Shown one piece after another: positions 9,072 through 18,169 of a stretch of 64,000 nt of DNA. The notes under the pieces are model-generated. The model searched no databases. It saw only the letters and a list, made by a program, of their open reading frames with translations, and was not told the DNA's origin. Positions within the stretch are counted from its first letter, which is position 1; each line of letters opens with the position of its first letter. Source of the stretch: Bradyrhizobium diazoefficiens (GTDB lineage Bacteria > Pseudomonadota > Alphaproteobacteria > Rhizobiales > Xanthobacteraceae); the NCBI RefSeq assembly GCF_016599855.1, contig NZ_CP067041.1, positions 1,302,001 through 1,366,000 of the forward strand, written 5' to 3'. The position numbers were made by a program, and so were the translations under genes.

Positions 9072-9500
9072 ATGCGCAACCGCATGAACGTGTATTTCCC
9101 GCCGGAGCTTCTGAAGGAGATCTCCGACCTTGCCGATCGCAAAAACATCTCGCGATCAGCCATCGTCGAGGCGGCCGTCATCTCGTTTCTGTCGCCGGAT
9201 GGAGTGGATCGCAAAGAGGCGGCGTTCGCCCGCCGTCTCGACCGGTTGTCCCGGCAAGTGCAGCGACTTGAGCGGGATGTCGGGCTAACGGCCGAGACGT
9301 TGGCCCTGTTTGTTCGGTTTTGGCTGACGATCACGCCTCCCTTGCCGAACGAAGCCCAGGCCGCCGCTCAGATCAAAGGACGTGAGCGCTTTGAAGGCTT
9401 CGTCGAGACATTGGGCCGCCGCCTGCAAAAGGGCCAAAGCTTCTTGCGGGAGATTCCGGACGATATCGTTCGTGGCGCGCCCGAGGAGTCCACCAACTGA
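9072..9500 (+). CDS. CopG-type ribbon-helix-helix protein
   Basis: 142 residues. The N-terminus reads MRNRMNVYFPPELLKEISDL then KNISRSAIVEAAVISFL, a beta strand plus two helices typical of CopG/RHH DNA-binding proteins; the rest is helical with LDRLSRQVQRLERDVGLTAETLALFVRFWL. It lies between traG and trbB, where ICEs of this family always carry such a gene; it may regulate the trb operon or help at oriT, which is inference. About 150 bases separate it from trbB, room for a promoter, but none is clear. Confidence 0.85.
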   Translation: MRNRMNVYFPPELLKEISDLADRKNISRSAIVEAAVISFLSPDGVDRKEAAFARRLDRLSRQVQRLERDVGLTAETLALFVRFWLTITPPLPNEAQAAAQIKGRERFEGFVETLGRRLQKGQSFLREIPDDIVRGAPEESTN

Positions 9501-9652
9501 TTGCGCCACCCTTGCTGCCTGCTCCGGCCTTTCTCTTTCTACGCTAGGCTACGACGAAGATGATCGCTTGGTTGCAGGAAGGTCGTTGGTGGTTTTTCTA
9601 ATCGTCCCCATCCGAGGGCGCTGTTTTAGCCCTCGATCGGTGGGGGCAGGCA

Positions 9653-10621
9653 GTGGCAATCCATTCTCTTCAGTCGGAGGCGATCTCGCGCGGCGCGCGG
9701 ATGCTCCGCAGCGCGCTGGGGCTCGCCATCGCGCGCTACCTCGAAGATGATGCGATCGCCGAGGTGATGCTGAACCCTGACGGCCGATTGTGGGTCGACC
9801 GGCTCTCCAGCGGATTGACAGACACAGGTGAACAACTCTCCGCCGCCGATGGCGAGCGCATCATTCGCCTGGTGGCGCATCATGTCGGGGCCGAGGTCCA
9901 CGCCGCCGCGCCCCGTATTTCTGCCGAACTACCCGAGACCGGAGAGCGGTTTGAAGGCCTGTTGCCGCCTGTCGTCACGGCACCAGCATTCGCCATTCGC
10001 AAGCCCGCCGTCGCGGTCTTCACGCTCGACGACTATGCCAGGGTAGGCATCATGACGGCCGATCACGCCGCGGCACTGCGCCAGGCCGTGGCCTCGCGCA
10101 AAAACATCCTGGTCGCTGGCGGTACATCAACGGGCAAGACCACGCTCACAAATGCATTGCTTGCTGAGGTCGCGAAGACCAGTGACCGGGTCGTTCTGAT
10201 CGAGGACACCCGCGAGCTGCAATGCAAGACACCGAATCTGGTTGCGCTGCGTACCAAGGATGGCGTGGTCTCGCTCTCGGATCTCGTGCGCTCCTCACTT
10301 CGGCTGCGTCCGGACCGCATTCCCATTGGCGAGGTGCGGGGCGCTGAGGCTCTTGATCTGCTCAAGGCGTGGGGCACCGGTCACCCCGGCGGGATCGGCA
10401 CCATCCATGCGGGCACTGCGCTCGGCGCTCTACGCCGGCTCGAGCAGCTTATCCAGGAAGCCGTGATGACCGTGCCGCGCGCCCTGATCGCCGAAACCAT
10501 CAACGTCGTTGCGGTCCTGTCCGGGCGCGGTGCCGAGCGCCGGCTTGCCGAACTCGCGCGCGTCAACGGCCTCGGAGCGGCGGGGGATTACAGCCTTTCA
10601 CCAGCAGGAGACTTCACATGA
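9653..10621 (+). CDS. trbB: Conjugal transfer ATPase TrbB (VirB11 family)
   Basis: Cytoplasmic hexameric ATPase that powers pilus assembly and transfer. Walker A is [17 protein letters not shown] (about residues 155-171), followed by the Asp box ([13 protein letters not shown]), the Walker B region ([19 protein letters not shown]) and the His box ([15 protein letters not shown]), all in the usual order. 322 residues, normal. The GTG start at 9653 has GGGGGCAGG just upstream. The stop overlaps the trbC start (ATGA). Confidence 0.93.
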   Translation: MAIHSLQSEAISRGARMLRSALGLAIARYLEDDAIAEVMLNPDGRLWVDRLSSGLTDTGEQLSAADGERIIRLVAHHVGAEVHAAAPRISAELPETGERFEGLLPPVVTAPAFAIRKPAVAVFTLDDYARVGIMTADHAAALRQAVASRKNILVAGGTSTGKTTLTNALLAEVAKTSDRVVLIEDTRELQCKTPNLVALRTKDGVVSLSDLVRSSLRLRPDRIPIGEVRGAEALDLLKAWGTGHPGGIGTIHAGTALGALRRLEQLIQEAVMTVPRALIAETINVVAVLSGRGAERRLAELARVNGLGAAGDYSLSPAGDFT

Positions 10622-10959
10622 GCAACAGAAACATGAGCCATCGAAACCGAGTGCCGCATTGGAGCGTTTCCATCGCGCTACTCGGTGCGGTCCTGTTCAT
10701 GAGTCCGCCCGCCTGGGCCGCCGGCTCCAACATGCCCTGGGAGCAGCCGCTCAATCAGATCCTGCAGTCGGTTGAAGGACCGGTCGCCAAAATCATCGCA
10801 GTCATCATCATCGTCGTCACGGGCCTGACGCTCGCATTCGGCGATAGCTCGGGCGGCTTTCGCAGGCTGATTCAGATCGTGTTCGGGCTTTCGATTGCGT
10901 TTGCAGCCTCGAGCTTCTTCTTGTCGTTTTTCTCATTCGGCGGCGGGGTGGTGGTGTGA
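10618..10959 (+). CDS. trbC: Conjugal transfer pilin TrbC
   Basis: Pilin subunit of the mating pilus, matured by TraF. The 113-residue protein has a long signal sequence ending in the AWA-AGSNMPWE region, then two strongly hydrophobic segments (KIIAVIIIVVTGLTLAFG and FGLSIAFAASSFFLSFFSFG). Starts by ATGA overlap with trbB and ends by TGATG overlap with trbD, so translation is coupled. Confidence 0.9.
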   Translation: MSNRNMSHRNRVPHWSVSIALLGAVLFMSPPAWAAGSNMPWEQPLNQILQSVEGPVAKIIAVIIIVVTGLTLAFGDSSGGFRRLIQIVFGLSIAFAASSFFLSFFSFGGGVVV

Positions 10960-11222
10960 TGGACGAGCCTGTCGCAGGATTTATCGCGCCGGTGCATCGG
11001 GCGCTGACGGAGCCGATCCTGATGGGCGGAGCACCCCGGTCGGTCGCCATCGTTAACGGCACGCTCGCCGCAGCCCTTGGGCTCGGACTGCGCTTGTGGA
11101 TCGCCGGTCTCCTGCTCTGGGCCATTGGTCACGCGGCAGCTGTCTGGGCTGCCAAGCGAGACCCCGCATTCGTCGAAGTGGTGCGCCGTCACCTGCGCGT
11201 CCCAGCCCATCTCAACATCTAG
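10959..11222 (+). CDS. trbD: Conjugal transfer protein TrbD (VirB3-like)
   Basis: Small inner-membrane component of the mating channel. 87 residues with PVAGFIAPVHRALTEPILMG at the N-terminus and two adjacent hydrophobic stretches (VAIVNGTLAAALGLGLRLWI and AGLLLWAIGHAAAVWAA), the normal TrbD form. ATG 10959 shares a base with the trbC stop; GTG 10956 is an alternative. trbE begins eight bases after its stop. Confidence 0.9.
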   Translation: MDEPVAGFIAPVHRALTEPILMGGAPRSVAIVNGTLAAALGLGLRLWIAGLLLWAIGHAAAVWAAKRDPAFVEVVRRHLRVPAHLNI

Positions 11223-11230
11223 AGCTCCCC

Positions 11231-13672
11231 ATGATGAATCTCGCGGAATACCGCCGATCGAGCACGCGGCTTGCCGATTTCCTGCCGTGGGCGGCTCTGG
11301 TCGACGCGGGCATCATCCTGAACAAGGACGGCTCGTTTCAGCGAACGGCCAGATTCCGCGGACCGGATCTGGACAGCGCGGTCCCGGCTGAACTCGTGGC
11401 CGTGGCCGGTCGTCTCAACAACGCTCTGCGCCGTCTGGGATCCGGCTGGGCCGTCTTCGTGGAGGCGCAGCGCCACTCCGCAGGAGCGTATCCGCCGGAC
11501 ACATTTCCGGACGTTGCATCGGCGCTGGTTGATGCCGAGCGCCGGGCGCAGTTTGAAGAAGAGGGCGCCCATTACGACTCGAGCTATTACCTGACTTTCG
11601 TCTACCTGCCGCCGGCGGAGGATGCGGCGAGGGCGGAGCGGCTTCTTTATGAAGGCGGCACTCGCACGCCAAGTGCCGACGCGCGCGAAGTTCTCAGCGG
11701 CTTTGCCGACCGAACCGACCGCGTGCTGCAGCTTATCGAGGGCTTTATGCCCGAATGCGCCTGGCTCGGCGACGAGGCGACGCTGACCTACCTGCATTCG
11801 ACGATCTCGATCAAACGGCATCGGGTTCGTGTGCCCGAGATTCCCATGTATCTCGACGCATTGCTCGCCGACCAGCCCTTGACCGGTGGTCTCGAGCCGA
11901 TGTTGGGCGCGGCACATCTGCGCGTTCTGACCATCGTCGGGTTTCCGACAGCGACCACGCCCGGAATTCTCGATGACCTCAATCGTCTCGCTTTCCCGTA
12001 CCGCTGGTCGACCCGGGCGATCATGCTCGACAAGACGGATGCCGCAAAGCTCCTGACGAAAATCCGGCGCCAGTGGTTCGCCAAGCGGAAGTCGATTGCT
12101 GCGATCCTGAAGGAGGTGATGACCAACGAGGCCTCCTCGCTTCTCGATACCGATGCCCACAACAAGGCGATGGATGCGGACGCGGCGCTCCTGGAGCTAG
12201 GTTCGGACCAGATCGGAGAGGCGTTCGTGACGGCGAGCGTTACCGTTTGGGGCAAAGATGCGCGCTCGGCCGACGAGAGATTGCGGCTCGTCGAGAAGGT
12301 CATTCAGGGGCGCGACTTCACCTGCATGATCGAGACGGTGAATGCCGTCGAAGCGTGGCTCGGCAGCCTGCCTGGACAGGTCTACGCCAACATCCGGCAA
12401 CCGCCCATTTCGACCCTCAACCTTGCGCATATGATTCCCCTGTCGGCCGTGTGGGCCGGCGAGGCGCGAGATCATCATTTCAAGGCTCCGCCCCTGCTTT
12501 TTGGCAAGACAGAAGGGTCAACTCCCTTCCGTTTCGCGCTTCACGTCGGGGACGTCGGACACACGCTTGTGGTTGGTCCGACCGGTGCCGGCAAGTCGGT
12601 CCTGCTGGCGCTGATGGCGCTCCAGTTCCGCCGCTATCCCCAGTCTCAGGTGTTCGCCTTTGATTTTGGAGGCTCAATCCGGGCGGCAGCCCTCGCGATG
12701 GGTGGCGATTGGCACGATCTCGGCGGCGCGCTGTCGCAAGATGCGTCCGAGCCGGTCGCGTTGCAGCCATTGGCCTGGATCGACGATACGGCGGAACGGG
12801 CCTGGGCCACGGACTGGGTCGCCTCGATCCTTGCCCGCGAGAAGATCGAGATCACGCCGGAGGCAAAGGATCACCTATGGTCGGCGCTGACCTCCCTTGC
12901 TTCAGCGCGCCTGCCGGAGCGGACCCTGACAGGGCTGTCCGTTCTGCTCCAGTCGACGACCCTGAAACGCGCTTTGCAGCCCTATTGCCTCGGCGGACCC
13001 TATGGCCGGCTGCTCGATGCAGAATTCGAGCGAATTGGCGAGGCGTCGGTTCAGGCGTTCGAAACCGAGGGATTGATTGGAACGGGCGCGGCGCCCGCGG
13101 TGCTGGCCTATCTGTTCCACCGCATTGGCGATCGCCTCGACGGCAGGCCGACGCTCATGATCGTCGACGAAGGCTGGCTCGCGCTTGATGATGCGGATTT
13201 TGCCGGCCAGCTCCGTGAATGGTTGAAGACGCTGCGCAAGAAGAACGCCTCTGTGGTGTTTGCCACACAGTCTTTGTCGGACATCGATGGATCTGACATC
13301 GCTCCTGCCATCATCGAGAGCTGCCCGACTCGATTGCTTCTGCCGAACGAGCGCGCGATCGAGCCTCAGATCACCGCGATCTACCGCCGTTTTGGGCTCA
13401 ACGATCGCCAGATCGAGCTCTTGAGCCGCGCGACGCCGAAACGGGACTATTACTGCCAGTCCCGCCGCGGCAACCGCATGTTCGAGCTCGGGCTCGGTGA
13501 AGTCGCGCTCGCCTTTGCGGCTGCATCCTCCAAGACGGACCAGGCCGCGATCGATCGATTGGTCACAGAGCACGGGCGCGAGGCCTTTGTGCCTGCTTGG
13601 CTCCAGCACCGCGGAGCCGGTTGGGCCGTGGACCTTATTCCCAATCTTGGCAATCTGGAGAAATCGCAATGA
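11231..13672 (+). CDS. trbE: Conjugal transfer ATPase TrbE (VirB4 family)
   Basis: Largest ATPase of the transfer channel. 813 residues, normal. Walker A in GPTGAGKSVLLALMALQF (about residue 447 onward), Walker B in RPTLMIVDEGWLALDDADF, and the conserved FATQSLSDI stretch after it. The N-terminal half (AEYRRSSTRLADFLPWAALV) is typical of TrbE/CagE. The open frame extends upstream into trbD, but ATG 11231 gives the family N-terminus. The stop overlaps trbJ (ATGA). Confidence 0.93.
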   Translation: MMNLAEYRRSSTRLADFLPWAALVDAGIILNKDGSFQRTARFRGPDLDSAVPAELVAVAGRLNNALRRLGSGWAVFVEAQRHSAGAYPPDTFPDVASALVDAERRAQFEEEGAHYDSSYYLTFVYLPPAEDAARAERLLYEGGTRTPSADAREVLSGFADRTDRVLQLIEGFMPECAWLGDEATLTYLHSTISIKRHRVRVPEIPMYLDALLADQPLTGGLEPMLGAAHLRVLTIVGFPTATTPGILDDLNRLAFPYRWSTRAIMLDKTDAAKLLTKIRRQWFAKRKSIAAILKEVMTNEASSLLDTDAHNKAMDADAALLELGSDQIGEAFVTASVTVWGKDARSADERLRLVEKVIQGRDFTCMIETVNAVEAWLGSLPGQVYANIRQPPISTLNLAHMIPLSAVWAGEARDHHFKAPPLLFGKTEGSTPFRFALHVGDVGHTLVVGPTGAGKSVLLALMALQFRRYPQSQVFAFDFGGSIRAAALAMGGDWHDLGGALSQDASEPVALQPLAWIDDTAERAWATDWVASILAREKIEITPEAKDHLWSALTSLASARLPERTLTGLSVLLQSTTLKRALQPYCLGGPYGRLLDAEFERIGEASVQAFETEGLIGTGAAPAVLAYLFHRIGDRLDGRPTLMIVDEGWLALDDADFAGQLREWLKTLRKKNASVVFATQSLSDIDGSDIAPAIIESCPTRLLLPNERAIEPQITAIYRRFGLNDRQIELLSRATPKRDYYCQSRRGNRMFELGLGEVALAFAAASSKTDQAAIDRLVTEHGREAFVPAWLQHRGAGWAVDLIPNLGNLEKSQ

Positions 13673-14400
13673 GCCCTCGTCGTCTCGCTCTGGCGATCAG
13701 CATCGTTGCTGTCTCGCTTCTGACAACCGCGCCCAGCGGGGCGCAATGGATCGTCTTTGATCCCAACAACTACGTCCAGAATGTCCTGACCGCAGCACGA
13801 GAGCTGCAGCAGATCAACAATCAGATCACCTCGTTGCAGAACGAGGCGCAAATGTTGATCAACCAGGCGAAGAACCTCGCAAGCCTGCCATATACCTCGC
13901 TGCAGCAGCTCCAGAGCTCCATTCAGCGCACCCAGCAGCTTCTCAGCCAGGCCCAGCGCATCGCCTATGACGTGCAGCAGATCGATCGGGCCTTTGCCAC
14001 GAGCTACGGACCGGCAACCAGCAGCCAATCCGATTCAGCGTTGATCGCAGGTGCGCAATCGCGCTGGCAGAATTCGGTCGCGGCATTTCAGGACGCGCTC
14101 CGTGTGCAAGCCGGCGTTGTCGGAAATCTCGACACAAACCGCATTCAGACCTCGGCACTGGTGAGCTCAAGCCAGGGTGCAAGCGGGGCCCTGCAGGCCA
14201 CGCAAGCCGGCAACCAGATCCTGGCACTACAGGCAGCGCAGCTCGCCGACTTGACCGCGACCGTGGCGGCGCAGGGCAGGGCTCAATCGCTGGAATCTGC
14301 CCGGCGCGCCGCGGCTCAGGACCAAGCTCGCGAGCAGCTTCGGCGCTTTCTGACCAGCGGCCAGGGTTATCAATCCTCCAGCGTGCAGATGTTTCATTGA
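13669..14400 (+). CDS. trbJ: Conjugal transfer protein TrbJ (VirB5-like)
   Basis: Periplasmic or pilus-tip protein. 243 residues with a signal peptide (RRLALAISIVAVSLLTTAPSGA, cleavage near GAQW), then the family motif FDPNNYVQNVLTAARELQQI and long Gln-rich helices predicted to form coiled coils (NQITSLQNEAQMLINQAKNL and following). ATG at 13669 overlaps the trbE stop and the stop overlaps trbK. Confidence 0.92.
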   Translation: MSPRRLALAISIVAVSLLTTAPSGAQWIVFDPNNYVQNVLTAARELQQINNQITSLQNEAQMLINQAKNLASLPYTSLQQLQSSIQRTQQLLSQAQRIAYDVQQIDRAFATSYGPATSSQSDSALIAGAQSRWQNSVAAFQDALRVQAGVVGNLDTNRIQTSALVSSSQGASGALQATQAGNQILALQAAQLADLTATVAAQGRAQSLESARRAAAQDQAREQLRRFLTSGQGYQSSSVQMFH

Positions 14401-14783
14401 TGAGCGATCAAAAGGCATTCCAAGCATTGTCGCTTGCTATCACAGTGGTTGGCGGAGCGGCACTCATCGTCGCATGCACGATCCAGCTACGCGGTCCGGA
14501 CAAAATCATGGGTCCGAAGCCATCGAGCATAACGGCCAGCCGTCCTATGGAATCCGATCTCACCCGCTGCCGTACCGTGACCTCAGAGCATTCTCCGGCG
14601 TATCAGGATTGCCAGAGGATCTGGGCCGAGAACCGGCGCCGGTTCTTCCGTCCAAGCGTGAGCTCGATCAGTCCCGCTGTCAACGATCGAGCCAGCTCGC
14701 CGGTGCTGTCAGCGCCGAAAGATCAGAGCCGAATGCCTCAAGGCGATCCCTCCGTCGCGTCACCCGAGGGAGGTAATCAATGA
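14400..14783 (+). CDS. trbK: Putative entry-exclusion protein TrbK
   Basis: 127 residues with one N-terminal hydrophobic segment (SLAITVVGGAALIVACTIQL) and a Ser/Pro-rich, poorly ordered tail containing two cysteines (TRCRTVTSEHSPAYQDCQRI). The short C-x(14)-C segment and the position between trbJ and trbL match the alternative TrbK family of alphaproteobacterial ICEs, thought to block entry of a second copy of the element. TGATG overlap with trbJ and ATGA overlap with trbL. Confidence 0.75.
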   Translation: MSDQKAFQALSLAITVVGGAALIVACTIQLRGPDKIMGPKPSSITASRPMESDLTRCRTVTSEHSPAYQDCQRIWAENRRRFFRPSVSSISPAVNDRASSPVLSAPKDQSRMPQGDPSVASPEGGNQ

Positions 14784-16009
14784 CGGGCACAGGAATTATC
14801 GATCAGTTCCTCGAGACCTTCACCCGCTACATCGACAATGGCTTTGGGCTTCTTGGCGGCGAGGTGGGTTATCTTGCGACAACGCTGGCTGCGATCGACA
14901 TCACCCTGGCCGCCCTGTTCTGGAGCTGGGGCACGGATGAGGACATCGTCGCGCGGCTCGTCAAGAAAACCCTGTTCGTCGCTGTCTTCGCCTACCTGAT
15001 CGGTAATTGGAATCATCTCGCCCGTATCGTCTTCGAAAGCTTCGCCGGTCTCGGATTGAAGGCCTCAGGGACAGGCCTTTCAGCAGGCGATTTTGTTCAC
15101 CCCGGAAAAATCGCACAAGTCGGACTCGATGCCGGCCGGCCGATCCTGGATTCGATCTCGAACCTGATGGGCTACATCAGCTTTTTTGAGAACTTTGTCC
15201 AGATCGTCGTCCTGCTGTTCGCCTGGGCCGTCGTCCTGCTCGCCTTCTTCATTCTGGCGATCCAGCTCTTCGTCACGCTGATCGAGTTCAAGCTGACGAC
15301 GCTGGCAGGGTTCGTGCTGCTTCCGTTCGGCCTGTTCGGCAAAACGGCGTTTGCGGCCGAACGCGTCCTCGGCAATGTCGTGTCGTCCGGCATCAAGGTG
15401 CTGGTGCTGGCCGTGATCGTCGGTATCGGCTCGACCTTGTTTTCTCAATTCACCTCCGGCTTCAACGGCGGTCAGCCGACGATTGAAGACGCCATGACTC
15501 TGGTCTTGGCCGCATTGTCGCTTTTGGGTCTTGGAATCTTTGGACCCGGAATCGCGAACGGACTGGTATCCGGGGGTCCCCAACTCGGAGCGGGCAGCGC
15601 GGTCGGTACCGGACTTGCGGCCGGCGGGATGGCTGCAGCGGGAGCCGGTCTGGCTGCCGGCGGTGTCGGCCTCGCCGGCGGAGCGATCGCAGGTGCGGCG
15701 CGGGGCGGCAGCGCGATCGCAAGCGGCGCGGCGGCCGCCTACCGGAGCGGCGGCATCGGTGGTGTTGCCGAGGCTGCTGCTTCCGCTTCTGTCAGTCCGC
15801 TCCGCAGAGCCTCCGCATCGATCCATCGCGGCAGCCAGTCGACCGGCACGACCTCTGCCAGCTCGGGCGAAGGTCCGCCGGATTGGGCGCGGCGCATGAA
15901 GCGCGCGCAGACAATCAGCCATGGAGTTTCGGCGGCAACTCATGCCGTTCGGTCGGGAGACCATGGGGGAAGTGGCAGCTCGATCGATCTGTCCGACGGA
16001 GGGCGCTAG
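14780..16009 (+). CDS. trbL: Conjugal transfer membrane protein TrbL (VirB6-like)
   Basis: Polytopic inner-membrane channel component. 409 residues: several membrane spans between residues 25 and 260 (for example TLAAIDITLAALFWSW and IVVLLFAWAVVLLAFFILAI), the family motif FKLTTLAGFVLLPFGLFGKT, then a Gly/Ala-rich region (VGTGLAAGGMAAAGAGLAAG) and a Ser-rich cytoplasmic tail. Starts by overlap with trbK. It normally leads straight into trbF, but here 480 bases separate them. Confidence 0.92.
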   Translation: MTGTGIIDQFLETFTRYIDNGFGLLGGEVGYLATTLAAIDITLAALFWSWGTDEDIVARLVKKTLFVAVFAYLIGNWNHLARIVFESFAGLGLKASGTGLSAGDFVHPGKIAQVGLDAGRPILDSISNLMGYISFFENFVQIVVLLFAWAVVLLAFFILAIQLFVTLIEFKLTTLAGFVLLPFGLFGKTAFAAERVLGNVVSSGIKVLVLAVIVGIGSTLFSQFTSGFNGGQPTIEDAMTLVLAALSLLGLGIFGPGIANGLVSGGPQLGAGSAVGTGLAAGGMAAAGAGLAAGGVGLAGGAIAGAARGGSAIASGAAAAYRSGGIGGVAEAAASASVSPLRRASASIHRGSQSTGTTSASSGEGPPDWARRMKRAQTISHGVSAATHAVRSGDHGGSGSSIDLSDGGR

Positions 16010-16417
16010 ATGTCAAAGTGCCTGTCTGCTGAGAAGCCGTGCGAATTTGGCCACAGCACTGACCAGCCAAGTTCAAGCGCGCGCCCTGGTCGGCGCGCCT
16101 GGCATGGTCCGGCTTGGCAAGCTCTGGTGCTGGCTTCTCAAGCACTCTCGTTGAGCCTTACGCCCGCGCTTCTCTGGCAGGCCATGCATGAGCAGTCCAC
16201 ATCAATGAGAGCGCCACTCCACGACAGGCAACAAGTGTTCGAGATGCCGACCATGCAGGATCGGCGGGACGCCCTCGTTACGCTGCCGCTCGGGCATTTG
16301 CTGCCTGACCTCCGCGGTTTGTGCTCAAGCGTTCGCCGACGGCAGTGCAGGGCCTGCCGTGTCTCGCGCTGCCTTTGCGTGTTCAGACACGTCGTGCGCG
16401 TCGAGCAAGCGACGTGA
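16010..16417 (+). CDS. Possible hypothetical protein between trbL and trbF
   Basis: The ATG follows the trbL stop directly (no gap), which would allow re-initiation. The 135 residues include one moderately hydrophobic stretch (ALVLASQALSLSLTPALLWQ) and a Cys/Arg-rich end. No family recognised. It may be a real cargo gene or just an open frame in DNA inserted between trbL and trbF; no ribosome site of its own is evident. Confidence 0.35.
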   Translation: MSKCLSAEKPCEFGHSTDQPSSSARPGRRAWHGPAWQALVLASQALSLSLTPALLWQAMHEQSTSMRAPLHDRQQVFEMPTMQDRRDALVTLPLGHLLPDLRGLCSSVRRRQCRACRVSRCLCVFRHVVRVEQAT

Positions 16418-16493
16418 TCGCGCCCCTCCGCACCCGTCGCTTGGCCATCGAGCAAAACGCAACTCGCAATTCCGTTCCTTGGGGAAATCACTG

Positions 16494-17177
16494 ATGTTCA
16501 AGAGGTCTTCGGTTCACTACGGGCGAACGCCCGCGCCGGTGACGCCCTATCAGAAGGCGGCGCAAGCGTGGGACGAGCGCATCGGTTCGGCACGTGTGCA
16601 GGCCAAAAATTGGCGGCTGATGGCATTCGGCTGCCTGACGCTCTCGTGTGGCCTCGCAGCAGGGCTGGTCTGGCAATCCAGCCAAGGAACGATCACGCCA
16701 TGGGTCGTCGAAGTCGATCGTCTCGGCCAGGCGCAAAGAGTGGCTCCCGCGACAGCTGATTTCGAACCCAGCGATGCTCAGATTGCCTATCACTTGGCTC
16801 GCTTTATCGAGGACGTCCGGGCTCTGCCGGCAGACGGCATTGTCCTGCGCCAGAACTGGCTCAGGGCGTACGACTTCACCACGGACCGCGGGGCCGCTGC
16901 GCTCAACGAATACGCCAGGAGCAATGATCCCTTCGCAAGGCTCGGGAAGACGCAAGTCTCAGTCGAGGTCTCGAGCGTGATCCGCGCCTCAACGGAAAGC
17001 TTCCGCGTCGCCTGGGTCGAGCGCGGCTACGAGAACGGATCGCTTGGTTCAACCGAGCGCTGGACCGCCATTCTGACGATCGTCATTCAGCCCCCTCGCG
17101 ATGCCGATCGGTTGCGCAAGAATCCGCTCGGCGTCTACGTCAATGCAATCAGCTGGTCGAAGGAGCTCGGGCAATGA
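16494..17177 (+). CDS. trbF: Conjugal transfer protein TrbF (VirB8-like)
   Basis: Inner-membrane assembly factor with a large periplasmic domain. 227 residues from ATG 16494, which has GGGGAAA upstream. N-terminus with the family motif PYQKAAQAWDERIGSARVQA, one membrane span (FGCLTLSCGLAAGLVWQSS), then PWVVEVDRLGQAQRVAPA and the conserved VYVNAISWSKEL end. Overlaps trbG by four bases. Confidence 0.92.
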   Translation: MFKRSSVHYGRTPAPVTPYQKAAQAWDERIGSARVQAKNWRLMAFGCLTLSCGLAAGLVWQSSQGTITPWVVEVDRLGQAQRVAPATADFEPSDAQIAYHLARFIEDVRALPADGIVLRQNWLRAYDFTTDRGAAALNEYARSNDPFARLGKTQVSVEVSSVIRASTESFRVAWVERGYENGSLGSTERWTAILTIVIQPPRDADRLRKNPLGVYVNAISWSKELGQ

Positions 17178-18169
17178 AGCCGCAATCCTCTCAAGTGGCG
17201 ACTGGCGTCTCTCCAGGGGCATCGGGCAGGGCGGCCGTTTCAGTGCTTGCGGTCCTCGCGTGCATGCTTGGCGCCTGCTCGACCTATATTCCGCCCCAAA
17301 TCACCTATGACTCCGACGTGCCGCCACTGCCGCCGGGACCGGCCGATGTCGATGATCGGAGCCGGCCACTTCACGTCCCGCCCGCCTGGAAGCCGGCGCT
17401 CGGCGGCAAATCGGGGGCAAAGGAGGAAGTCGAGCCGGTCGACAGGGTCGAAGCGGCCAATAGCGCAGCTCGCGTCCAGCCACGCAAACGCGGGTATTTC
17501 AACGCCGCGCAGATCTACAGCTTCAGTGCCGGTGCCCTGTACCAGGTCTACGCAGCGCCGGGTCAAATCACGGACATCGCGCTGGAGGAGGGCGAACAAC
17601 TGGTCGGGTCCGGCCCGATCGCGGCCGGTGACACGGTGCGTTGGGTCGTCGGGGATACCGAGAATGGAAGCGGGGACACCCGCCGCGTCCATGTCCTGGT
17701 CAAGCCGACGCGCGCGTCGATCGAGACGAACCTCGTCATCAACACGGACCGGCGTACCTATCTGATTGAGCTTCGCTCGCGCGAAAAGCCCTACATGCCG
17801 CTCGTTGCGTGGTACTACCCGCAAGATCGGCAGGGGAAGAGACAATCGGCACCTTTGGCACCTGCTTTGCCGGACATCACGCAGCGCAGGTTCCGTTACC
17901 GTATCGAAGGTGACAACGCTCCCTGGCGGCCTATCACAGCCTATGATGATGGTCGCAAGGTCTACATCGAATTTCCGCAAGGCATCGTACAGGGCGAAAT
18001 GCCGCCCCTGTTTGCCCTCGGCCCTGACGGCAAGACCGAGATCGTCAATTATCGGGCCTATGGCAATCTGCTGATTGTCGATCGGCTGTTCGCAGCCGCC
18101 GAACTCCGGCTGGGCGGAGAGCACCAGCAGAAGGTCAGAATTATTCGGACCGACGGGAGCTCGACATGA
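17174..18169 (+). CDS. trbG: Conjugal transfer protein TrbG (VirB9-like), probable lipoprotein
   Basis: Outer-membrane core component. 331 residues. N-terminal export signal ending in a lipobox-like LGACSTYIPPQ. The C-terminal half carries the VirB9 signatures RTYLIELRSREKPYMPLVAW and FRYRIEGDNAPWRP, and VYIEFPQGI. ATGA overlaps at both ends tie it to trbF and trbI. Confidence 0.92.
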   Translation: MKPQSSQVATGVSPGASGRAAVSVLAVLACMLGACSTYIPPQITYDSDVPPLPPGPADVDDRSRPLHVPPAWKPALGGKSGAKEEVEPVDRVEAANSAARVQPRKRGYFNAAQIYSFSAGALYQVYAAPGQITDIALEEGEQLVGSGPIAAGDTVRWVVGDTENGSGDTRRVHVLVKPTRASIETNLVINTDRRTYLIELRSREKPYMPLVAWYYPQDRQGKRQSAPLAPALPDITQRRFRYRIEGDNAPWRPITAYDDGRKVYIEFPQGIVQGEMPPLFALGPDGKTEIVNYRAYGNLLIVDRLFAAAELRLGGEHQQKVRIIRTDGSST

